Assembly: GCA_041591915.1 (NCBI GenBank)
Contig: JBFHRB010000071.1
Span: 1-13,349, forward strand
Source: JBFHRB01 sp041591915
Lineage (GTDB): Bacteria > Actinomycetota > Nitriliruptoria > Nitriliruptorales > Nitriliruptoraceae
Direction: 5' to 3'
DNA length: 13,349 nucleotides
Shown here: positions 1 to 5,520 of the stretch, piece after piece
How the letters are laid out: every line of letters begins with the position of its first letter
How positions within the stretch are numbered: position 1 is the stretch's first letter
The notes under the pieces: generated by a model
Told to the model about the DNA's origin: nothing
The model's database searches: none
Seen by the model: the letters and a program-made list of their open reading frames with translations, nothing else
Made by a program: the position numbers and the translations under genes

Positions 1-122
1 AGGGCGATGGTCCAACCGTCCACGGTGTGCCCCTTGCACTCGAGCGCCCCTGCGGTCACAGTGAGCGCGCACGGCCACTATGCCACCCGTGCCCGTACCC
101 CCTGACGAGTGGAGCCAACCCC
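1..122. other. left-edge region, no confident gene
   Basis: This 122-base stretch precedes the first clear gene. On the + strand no frame carries a convincing gene end. On the - strand a short open frame starts with GTG at 59 and runs off the left edge; its 19 visible codons read like ordinary protein, so a divergent gene may begin here, but it has no clear ribosome binding site. A weak -10-like CACTAT lies at 76-81. GGAG at 111-114 is the likely ribosome binding site of the next gene. Confidence 0.25.
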
Positions 123-404
123 ATGGGCACCATCCTGTTCTTCGTGCTCATCCTGCCGATCATCGGCGCCATCTTCGGGTTCCTCGCCCGCGCGATCGTC
201 CCCGGCGACGACCCGATGAGCCTCGGCCAGACCATCCTCCTCGGCATCGTGGGGTCCTACGTCGGCGGCGCCCTGGGCTACGTGCTGTTCGGCGCAGACC
301 GCTCCGAGGGGCTCGTCCAGCCCGGCGGGATCGTCGGCTCCCTCGTCGGGTCGATCATCGCGCTCCTCGTGTGGCGCCAGATCCAGAAGAACAAGGTCGG
401 CTGA
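123..404 (+). CDS. GlsB/YeaQ/YmgE family small membrane protein
   Basis: This gene encodes a 93-residue, glycine-rich, very hydrophobic protein with three predicted membrane helices at about residues 3-24, 33-56 and 67-86, and a short basic tail ending in Lys-Val-Gly. Size, helix layout and the GxxxG-rich helices match the GlsB/YeaQ/YmgE ('transglycosylase-associated') family of inner-membrane proteins, which are often stress-induced and have no proven enzymatic activity. The frame stays open upstream to 27, but ATG 123 is preferred: GGAG at 111-114 lies eight bases before it, and the upstream extension would add a Cys/Pro/Arg-rich segment foreign to the family. An NfeD-like membrane protein gene follows after 81 bases on the same strand, so co-transcription is possible. 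The family call is from sequence character, and the function is unknown. Confidence 0.85.
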   Translation: MGTILFFVLILPIIGAIFGFLARAIVPGDDPMSLGQTILLGIVGSYVGGALGYVLFGADRSEGLVQPGGIVGSLVGSIIALLVWRQIQKNKVG

Positions 405-422
405 CCAACCCTCGGGAGGTCG

Positions 423-443
423 GCCTGCGCACGGCCGGCAGGC
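423..443 (+). other. short stem-loop between two membrane protein genes
   Basis: GCCTGC at 423-428 pairs with GCAGGC at 438-443 around a nine-base loop. It lies 18 bases after the stop codon of the GlsB-like gene. There is no T-run, so it could be a weak terminator, an attenuator or chance in GC-rich DNA. Confidence 0.25.
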
Positions 444-485
444 TCGGTTCCGGAGCTCTCGGAGGCCGTCGGTACCCTCCGGACG

Positions 486-1862
486 ATGCTTCGCACCTCC
501 CCGGCCCTCCGCCACTTCCGCCCCCTCCTCGCCGCCCTCCTCGTGCTGGGCGGCCTCCTCTCGATGGGGACCGGCGCCCTCGCGCAGGAGACCTCCGACG
601 TCGTCAGCGTCGAGATCCTGCCGCTCGACGGCTACATCGACCCGCCATCGGCCCGGGCGATCCTCGACGTGATCGCCGGCGCGGAGGAACGCGACAGCCA
701 CCTCGTGATCATCCAGCTCGACACCGAGGGCGGACTCAGCGTCGACGGGGAGGAGCTCGTCTCCGCCATCCGCGACGCGGACGTCCCGGTCGCCGTCTAC
801 ATCGGCCCACGGATCGCCGGCGCATCGGCCCAGGGACTGGGGTACGTGCTGCTCACGGCCGCACCGATCAACGGTGCCGCCCAGGACGCGATCCTCGGCA
901 ACGGCAGCCCGGCTGACCTCGCGACGGACGACCCGGAGGGCGACCTGGCCCTGTGGCGCGGCGCCGCCGCGGCACGGGCGCTCGACGACGACCTGCTCGA
1001 CGCCATGCTGTGGCTCGACGAGGACCTGGCCGCCGGGGCGGACGCCAACGGCATCGAGGCCGGCGTCGTGGACGTCATCGCCAACGACCTGCAGGCACTC
1101 CTCCTCGAGCTCGACGGCCGGACCGTCACGCTCGGCGACGGCCGCGAGGTCACGCTCTCGATGCCCGCCGACTCGGTCAGCGTCACCTTCCACTCGCTCG
1201 GGCTCGTCCGACGGGCACTCCACGCATCGGCCACACCGAGCCTCGTCTACTTCCTGCTGATCGCCGGCCTGGGACTTCTCCTGTTCGAGTGGTTCCAGCC
1301 CGGCTTCGGCGTCGCCGGCATCGCCGGCCTCATCGTCCTGCCGATCGCCGTCTACGGGCTGGCGGTGATGCCCGTCGCGTGGTGGGCACTGCTCCTGCTC
1401 CTCGCCGGCATGGGCCTGCTCGCCCTCGACGTCGCCCGCGCCGGCCTCGGCCTGCCGACGGCGCTGGGCACCGCGGCGCTCATCGCCGGCTCGGTGTCGC
1501 TGTACGACTCCCCGCACCTCGGGATCCCGGGCTGGCTCATCACCCTGACCATCGCCTCCGCCGTCGTCTTCTTCACGGTGATCATCACCATCGTCCTGCG
1601 CGCCCAGGCGGGCCCGGGCGAAGGCGTCACCGAGGACCTGGTCGGCCAGCGTGGCGTTGTCCGGTCGGTCCTCAACCCCGAGGGGCACACCTTCATCGAC
1701 GGCGCCCTCTGGCGCTCCCGCTGGGCCGAGGGCGAACGCAAGGTCCCGGTAGGGACCGTGGTGCGGGTCACCGGCATCGACGGCGCCGTGCTGCTCGTGG
1801 GCCCCGACGTGGCGGCCGAGGACCGGCCGACCTCCGAGTCCGCGGCCCCCTCGACCAGCTAG
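486..1862 (+). CDS. long-form NfeD-like membrane protein, ClpP-type domain probably inactive
   Basis: This gene encodes 458 residues. The order is: signal peptide 1-33 (cleavage after Ala-Leu-Ala), a ClpP/SppA-like periplasmic or extracytoplasmic domain at about 38-215, five hydrophobic segments at about 237-375, and a C-terminal NfeD OB-fold at about 383-445. Long-form NfeD proteins are membrane-anchored Ser-Lys proteases linked to membrane-domain organisation and stomatin partners. The loop Asp-Thr-Glu-Gly-Gly (79-83) and the Ala-Ser-Ala stretch with Ser114 match the family's active-site surroundings, where Asp-Thr-Pro-Gly-Gly and Ser-Ala-Gly are usual. However, the first lysine of the whole protein is Lys419, in the OB-fold, so the catalytic lysine is missing. 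A structural or pseudo-enzyme role is inferred. No stomatin/SPFH gene is adjacent. The start at 486 has no strong ribosome binding site but gives the best signal peptide. The last 14 codons belong to a tandem repeat. Confidence 0.85.
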   Translation: MLRTSPALRHFRPLLAALLVLGGLLSMGTGALAQETSDVVSVEILPLDGYIDPPSARAILDVIAGAEERDSHLVIIQLDTEGGLSVDGEELVSAIRDADVPVAVYIGPRIAGASAQGLGYVLLTAAPINGAAQDAILGNGSPADLATDDPEGDLALWRGAAAARALDDDLLDAMLWLDEDLAAGADANGIEAGVVDVIANDLQALLLELDGRTVTLGDGREVTLSMPADSVSVTFHSLGLVRRALHASATPSLVYFLLIAGLGLLLFEWFQPGFGVAGIAGLIVLPIAVYGLAVMPVAWWALLLLLAGMGLLALDVARAGLGLPTALGTAALIAGSVSLYDSPHLGIPGWLITLTIASAVVFFTVIITIVLRAQAGPGEGVTEDLVGQRGVVRSVLNPEGHTFIDGALWRSRWAEGERKVPVGTVVRVTGIDGAVLLVGPDVAAEDRPTSESAAPSTS

Positions 1863-1952
1863 GACGGTCGGCCGACCTCCGAGTCCGCCGCCCCCTCGAC
1901 CAGCTAGGACGGTCGGTCGACCTCCGAGTCCGCCGCCCCCTCGACCGGCTGA
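1818..1952 (+). repeat. three tandem 45-bp units, each ending in an in-frame stop codon
   Basis: Three exact-length 45-bp units lie head to tail at 1818-1862, 1863-1907 and 1908-1952, with about four mismatches between neighbours. The first unit is the last 14 codons plus the stop of the NfeD-like gene. Because 45 is a multiple of three, the other two repeat the same peptide tail (Arg-Pro-Thr-Ser-Glu-Ser-Ala-Ala-Pro and so on) and again end in a stop: TAG, TAG, then TGA. CGACC and GGTCG near the unit junctions can pair into short hairpins. The array is therefore a duplicated gene 3' end that might also act in RNA processing or termination. Confidence 0.9.
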
Positions 1953-1977
1953 CGCGGGCACGTCAGCCTGGCGTCGT

Positions 1978-2002
1978 GCTCACTTCAGTGAGCGCTCGTT
2001 CA
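1978..2002. promoter_or_regulatory. operator-like overlapping inverted repeats upstream of whiB
   Basis: Bases 1978-1993 form a perfect 7-bp inverted repeat around two central bases (GCTCACT-TC-AGTGAGC). Overlapping it, 1989-2002 reads TGAGCGCTCGTTCA, close to the TGAnCGnnCGnTCA form that TetR-family repressors often bind. The site lies 68-92 bases before the whiB ATG. That it is an operator, and for which protein, is inference; no TetR gene is in the window. Confidence 0.4.
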
Positions 2003-2047
2003 TCGAGGGCAAGCGGCCGAGCTCTTCTCCCCCGGACGGCCTAGTCC

Positions 2048-2053
2048 TAGGTT
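2048..2053 (+). promoter_or_regulatory. possible -10 element of whiB
   Basis: TAGGTT fits the actinobacterial TAnnnT -10 pattern. It would place the transcript start near 2060, about ten bases before ATG 2070. No good -35 hexamer is visible at the expected spacing. If real, it excludes the upstream in-frame TTG at 2052 as the whiB start. Confidence 0.3.
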
Positions 2054-2069
2054 GTGGCGCGTCCTCCGG

Positions 2070-2378
2070 ATGGCGTCGGGAGCCACCACCTTGTCGATCA
2101 CCGAGTTGCCGCTCGGCCAGCCTGACTGGCAGGCCGGGGCGGCGTGCCGCAGCGAACACGCACCCCTGTTCTTCGGGCCCAACCAGTTCGAACCCAAGCG
2201 CGTCCGCCTCGACCGCGAGGAGGCCGCCAAGGAGATCTGCCGGGCGTGCCCGATCATCGAGCCGTGCCGCGAGCATGCGCTCGCCCAGGCCGAGCTCTTC
2301 GGCGTCTGGGGAGGCCTGACGGAGACCGAGCGCCGCGCGATCCTCGCCGACGGGCGGGCCGTCAAGAAGGCAGGCTGA
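2070..2378 (+). CDS. WhiB-family iron-sulfur transcriptional regulator
   Basis: This gene encodes 102 residues from ATG 2070 (108 if an upstream TTG at 2052 is used). WhiB-like proteins are found only in actinobacteria and their phages. They bind a 4Fe-4S cluster that responds to O2, NO or redox state, and usually act with region 4 of the principal sigma factor. All four cluster cysteines are present: Cys26, then Cys57-x-x-Cys60-x5-Cys66. The turn Gly-Val-Trp-Gly-Gly follows at about residue 79. The basic C-terminal tail (Arg-Ala-Val-Lys-Lys) is short, so DNA contact may be weak. No Shine-Dalgarno sequence precedes either start, which fits a near-leaderless message. An operator-like repeat lies upstream and stem-loops lie downstream, so it is probably transcribed alone. 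The gene order that follows resembles the whiB4 neighbourhood, but subfamily assignment needs a phylogeny. Confidence 0.95.
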   Translation: MASGATTLSITELPLGQPDWQAGAACRSEHAPLFFGPNQFEPKRVRLDREEAAKEICRACPIIEPCREHALAQAELFGVWGGLTETERRAILADGRAVKKAG

Positions 2379-2401
2379 CCGCCCCGGTCCACCCCGGGCG
2401 G
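2379..2401 (+). terminator. GC-rich stem-loop directly after whiB
   Basis: CCGCCC at 2379-2384 pairs with GGGCGG at 2396-2401, directly after the stop codon. An alternative inner pairing CCCGG/CCGGG uses 2383-2387 and 2394-2398. No T-run follows, which is common for actinobacterial terminators, but GC-rich chance pairing is possible. Confidence 0.3.
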
Positions 2402-2428
2402 CGACACGCCGCTGCCCGCACGCCCGCG

Positions 2429-2446
2429 GCCTCGGTTGGCTGAGGC
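2429..2446 (+). terminator. compact stem-loop in the whiB downstream gap
   Basis: A seven-pair stem, GCCTCGG with CTGAGGC (one G-T pair), closes a TTGG tetraloop. It lies 50 bases after the whiB stop and 88 bases before the next gene. It is the best terminator candidate between whiB and the RidA cluster, although it lacks a T-tract. Confidence 0.4.
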
Positions 2447-2534
2447 GTGCACCGTGCGGTACCCCGCGCAGCGCAGCCGTTCCACCACCTCGCCCCCACC
2501 ACCTCGCCCATGACCCCGACGGAGGGCCCCGACG

Positions 2535-2675
2535 ATGACCACCTGGGAGTACGCCACGGCACCGCTGATCAGCCACGCCCTGCAGGAGATCCTCAACCAG
2601 TGGGGTGGCGACGGCTGGGAACTCGTGACCGTCGTCGACAACGTCGCCTACTTCAAGCGCCCGAAGGAGGGCTGA
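2535..2675 (+). CDS. DUF4177-like small protein
   Basis: This short gene encodes 46 residues. It starts Met-Thr-Thr-Trp-Glu-Tyr-Ala and contains Leu-Asn-Gln-Trp-Gly-Gly-Asp-Gly-Trp-Glu-Leu-Val, the classic 'N-x-x-G-x-x-G-W-E-L-V' core of DUF4177-type proteins, ending in Ala-Tyr-Phe-Lys-Arg-Pro. A strong ribosome binding site, GGAGGG at 2521-2526, lies eight bases before the ATG. Its stop overlaps the RidA start by one base (TGATG), so the two are translationally coupled. The same small gene lies directly before a RidA-family gene in mycobacteria (Rv3678A and Rv3678c), which supports it as a real gene. Its function is unknown. Confidence 0.85.
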   Translation: MTTWEYATAPLISHALQEILNQWGGDGWELVTVVDNVAYFKRPKEG

Positions 2676-3136
2676 TGCCCACGCCCGAGGAACGACTGGC
2701 CGAGCGCGGCATCGAGCTGCCGAACGTCCCCGCGCCGGCCGCGGCCTACGTGCCGTTCAGCCGCAGTGGCGACCTCGTCCTGACGGCCGGCCAGATCCCG
2801 GTCGTCGATGGGCAGGTGCAGGAGACCGGCAAGCTCGGCGGCACCGTCTCGCTGGAGCGTGGGCAGGACCTGGCTCGCCTGTGCGCCCTCAACATCCTGG
2901 CCATCGCCAAGGCCGCGGCCGGCTCGCTCGACGCCGTGCGCGTGGTCAGGCTCGGCGTCTTCGTGGCCTCCACGCCCGACTTCTCCGACCAGCACCTCGT
3001 CGCCAACGGCGCCTCGCAGTTCCTCGGCGAGATCCTCGGTGATGCTGGAGTCCACGCCCGCTCGGCCGTCGGCGTGCCTGCCCTCCCCCTCGACGTCCCG
3101 GTGGAGGTCGAGGCCGTCCTCGAGATCCGTCCGTGA
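2675..3136 (+). CDS. RidA/YjgF-family protein
   Basis: This gene encodes 153 residues, within the size range of the longer RidA (YjgF/YER057c/UK114) subgroup. Canonical RidA hydrolyses reactive 2-aminoacrylate-derived enamines/imines in the cytoplasm as a trimer. Visible family features are Val-Leu-Thr-Ala-Gly-Gln-Ile-Pro (about 35-42), Ala-Leu-Asn-Ile-Leu-Ala (71-76), Arg-Leu-Gly-Val-Phe-Val (92-97), Arg129 in Ala-Arg-Ser-Ala-Val-Gly-Val, and Pro-Val-Glu-Val-Glu-Ala (142-147). Arg129 and the Glu pair match the substrate-binding Arg and the Glu of RidA. The usual Cys after the Arg is absent, so this belongs to a divergent subgroup whose substrate cannot be stated. AAGGAGG at 2664-2670 is the ribosome binding site, inside the upstream gene. 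The stop overlaps the next start by four bases (GTGA). Confidence 0.9.
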   Translation: MPTPEERLAERGIELPNVPAPAAAYVPFSRSGDLVLTAGQIPVVDGQVQETGKLGGTVSLERGQDLARLCALNILAIAKAAAGSLDAVRVVRLGVFVASTPDFSDQHLVANGASQFLGEILGDAGVHARSAVGVPALPLDVPVEVEAVLEIRP

Positions 3137-3591
3137 CCGAACACCCCGAGGGAGCGCCCGGAGGACCGACGGTCGAGGACGAGGTGGACGCGGACCACGT
3201 CCGCCCCGATGACGTCGACGACGCCACGGTGGTGGCCGAGGGCAAGGTCAGCGAGGCGTTCGAGTGGGTCGAGCGTGCACGCGGTCGGCTCTACGACTTC
3301 CACCAGATGATGGGCCACGCCGACGCGCTCATGGGCGACGCGGCCGACGCGCTCGCACAGGCCGGCCACGGCGACCTCGCCGAGCAGCTGCGCCGCACGG
3401 TGGTGGGCCGCAACGTGACACCGGGCATGTGGACGTTCCAGCTCGTCGAGTCCTTCGACGACACCTACTACGGCCCGTCCCGTGAGATGGCGCACACGAT
3501 CCGCCAGCTCCTGATGGGCGGCAAGCGCCACGTGTACGAGGCCGAGCTCAAGGCCGCGCGCCGGCAGGACGGCCCGACCGACGACGTCTGA
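3133..3591 (+). CDS. uncharacterised acidic protein coupled to RidA
   Basis: This gene encodes 152 residues from a GTG start that overlaps the RidA stop (GTGA), so translation is probably coupled; no separate ribosome binding site is seen. The first 35 residues are acidic and probably disordered. The body looks helical: Phe-Glu-Trp-Val-Glu-Arg-Ala-Arg-Gly-Arg-Leu-Tyr-Asp-Phe-His (about 43-57), then a conserved-looking core with Gly-Met-Trp-Thr-Phe-Gln-Leu-Val-Glu (97-105), Asp-Thr-Tyr-Tyr (109-112) and Arg-His-Val-Tyr-Glu-Ala-Glu-Leu-Lys near the C-terminus. There is no signal peptide or membrane segment, so it is cytoplasmic. I recall similar unnamed actinobacterial proteins but cannot assign a domain. 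It ends 21 bases from the convergent selB stop. Confidence 0.8.
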   Translation: MTEHPEGAPGGPTVEDEVDADHVRPDDVDDATVVAEGKVSEAFEWVERARGRLYDFHQMMGHADALMGDAADALAQAGHGDLAEQLRRTVVGRNVTPGMWTFQLVESFDDTYYGPSREMAHTIRQLLMGGKRHVYEAELKAARRQDGPTDDV

Positions 3592-3612
3592 GCCGTCGCC
3601 CCGCGGTCCGGC

Positions 3613-5520
3613 TCAGAGCGCCTGGCGCAGGAGGCGTCGGTGCTGGCCGTCGAAGCTCGTGACGCCAGCGCCGTCGAGGTACTCGAGCAGAGGGATCGCG
3701 TACTTCCGCGACGTACCCCAGATCGCGCGCGCCTCCGACGCGGTGAACGATGACGGGTCGTCCAGCTCGCTCGCGAGGGCGGCAACGGCGGTCGCCACGG
3801 CCGACCGGGCGAAGGCCACCTTGCCGCAGACGACGACGTCGCCGCGCGACCGCAGGGCGTTGACCTCCTCGAAGCTCGCACCGACCGACCGGACGACCTC
3901 GTCGAGGGCCGGGGTGCTGAGCGGGTCGGCCAGCAGCGCCGCGAGGATCGCCTCACGCCGACCAGCCGTCGCCTCGTCGCGCGCCGGGGCGAACGACGCC
4001 AGCGCGTAGGCGGACGCCGCCCGGCGCAGGTCACCGCGCGCGACCAGGTGGTCCGGCAGCGCACGCGCCGCCTCGGAAGGCGCGCCCGCGGCCTCCGTCA
4101 CCGCGGCCAGCGCCGCGCGGGTGAGGCCCGGGCTCTCGGGATCGGAGGCGTGGTGCGTCCGGAGTGCCTCTGCCATGGCCGTGGCCCAGCGGTCGAGCGT
4201 CGCGGACGTCACGACGAACGGGCCGACCTCGGCCAGTCGGGGGCCGAGGTCGAGCCCGGCCGGCGCAGCGGCGCGCAACGAACGCAGCCGGCGGGCACCC
4301 CCGTGCGCCTCCGTGAGGGCGACCGCGAGGTCGGCGTCCCCCGCCGCGCGGATCCGGTCGAGTTGCTCTGCCCGGGCCAGCCGCGCGGTTACCCCGCGCA
4401 CGCGGCCCGGGGGATCCGGGTCGATGACCGTGCCGCCGGCGGCCGTCACCCGCCTCCCGGCGTCACGCAGGACGAGGCGGTCGCCCGCCTGCAACGGCAG
4501 GGGCCGGTCGAGTACGAGGCGGACGTAGCCGGGCGCGTCTGCACGGACGTCCTCGTTGAGCAGGGAGAGGGCGCGCGCGGTCGTCTCGGCACTGCCGACG
4601 TGCACGTGGACGGTGGCCCCGGTCTCGACGGCCCGGTCGGGGAGGGCGACGACCCAGGCGTCGACCTCGGTCGTGGTGGCCCAGGGCGTCTCCGACGGGA
4701 TCCCGCCGACGACGGCGTGGCCGCGGGCGACCTCCTCGTGGTCGAGCCCGGCGAGGTTGACGGCCACGCGCGAGCCCGGGAGCGCCACCTCGATGGCCGA
4801 CCCCAGCGACTGCAGCGCCCGCACCCGGTGCTCGTCGCCGGCGGGGAGCAGCGTGACGCGCTGTCCCACCCGAAGCTGACCGCCCGCCAGCGTGCCGGTC
4901 ACGACCGTCCCGGCCCCGGCGATCGTGAAGGCACGGTCGACCCAGAGCCGAGGGCGACCGACGTCCGCCGGCGCGGGGGCGGCCGTGAGCCGCCGGGCGA
5001 GCGTGCCCGCCAGCTCCTCGAGGCCTCGGCCGGCGAGCGCGTCCGTGGCGACGATCGGGGCGCCTGCGAGGGACGTGCCCGCGATGCGCGTGGCCACGTC
5101 GTCGACGACCTCGCGGGTCCGCTCCGTCCCGGCCGCCTCCGACTTGGTCACGGCCACGGCGGCAGCGGACGTGCCGAGCACGTCGAGGATCTCGAGGTGC
5201 TCCTGCGACTGTGCCGACCAGCCGTCGTCCGCCGCGACGACGAAGAGCACCGTCTCCACCGCGCCGGCCCCGGCGAGCATGTTGCCGATGAAGCGCTGGT
5301 GCCCCGGTACGTCGACGAAGGCGACCTCCATGGTCGAGGTCGTGTCCGGGACGTCGAGCTCGGTCCACACGAAGCCGAGGTCGATCGTGAGGCCCCGTTC
5401 ACGCTCCTCGCGCCAGCGGTCGGGCTCCATCCCGGTCAGCGCGCGCAGCAGGGTGGACTTGCCGTGGTCGACGTGCCCCGCGGTCGCCACGACCCGCATC
5501 GGGCGCGTGGCCCCGCTCAT
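3613..5520 (-). CDS. selB: selenocysteine-specific elongation factor SelB
   Basis: This gene encodes 635 residues. SelB is the GTPase that brings Sec-tRNA(Sec) to the ribosome at UGA codons marked by a SECIS hairpin. The EF-Tu-like G domain has G1 Gly-His-Val-Asp-His-Gly-Lys-Ser-Thr (15-23), G2 Arg-Gly-Leu-Thr (42-45) and G3 Asp-Val-Pro-Gly-His (70-74). G4 reads Thr-Lys-Ser-Glu (125-128), where Asp is usual in place of Glu128. Beta-barrel domains II and III follow. The C-terminal winged-helix region that binds SECIS RNA ends with the family signature Gly-Thr-Ser-Arg-Lys-Tyr-Ala-Ile-Pro-Leu-Leu-Glu-Tyr-Leu-Asp. The ATG overlaps the selA stop by ATGA, so the two are coupled. An internal ATG at 5499 is possible but has no ribosome binding site. 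The gene ends facing the RidA cluster. Confidence 0.97.
   Translation of the reverse strand: MSGATRPMRVVATAGHVDHGKSTLLRALTGMEPDRWREERERGLTIDLGFVWTELDVPDTTSTMEVAFVDVPGHQRFIGNMLAGAGAVETVLFVVAADDGWSAQSQEHLEILDVLGTSAAAVAVTKSEAAGTERTREVVDDVATRIAGTSLAGAPIVATDALAGRGLEELAGTLARRLTAAPAPADVGRPRLWVDRAFTIAGAGTVVTGTLAGGQLRVGQRVTLLPAGDEHRVRALQSLGSAIEVALPGSRVAVNLAGLDHEEVARGHAVVGGIPSETPWATTTEVDAWVVALPDRAVETGATVHVHVGSAETTARALSLLNEDVRADAPGYVRLVLDRPLPLQAGDRLVLRDAGRRVTAAGGTVIDPDPPGRVRGVTARLARAEQLDRIRAAGDADLAVALTEAHGGARRLRSLRAAAPAGLDLGPRLAEVGPFVVTSATLDRWATAMAEALRTHHASDPESPGLTRAALAAVTEAAGAPSEAARALPDHLVARGDLRRAASAYALASFAPARDEATAGRREAILAALLADPLSTPALDEVVRSVGASFEEVNALRSRGDVVVCGKVAFARSAVATAVAALASELDDPSSFTASEARAIWGTSRKYAIPLLEYLDGAGVTSFDGQHRRLLRQAL

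Noticed and set aside
78..1961. Long - strand open frame (627 codons) opposite the NfeD-like gene
   Set aside because: Low-complexity Arg/Gly/Asp/His-rich product, no recognisable domain; it mirrors the GC-biased third positions of the real gene.
2052..2069. TTG start adding six residues to WhiB
   Set aside because: No ribosome binding site, and it would overlap the likely -10 element; ATG 2070 is preferred.
2180..2198. tRNA T-arm-like sequence (AGTTCGAACC)
   Set aside because: It lies inside the whiB coding sequence (Asn-Gln-Phe-Glu-Pro), and no acceptor or anticodon arms fit around it.
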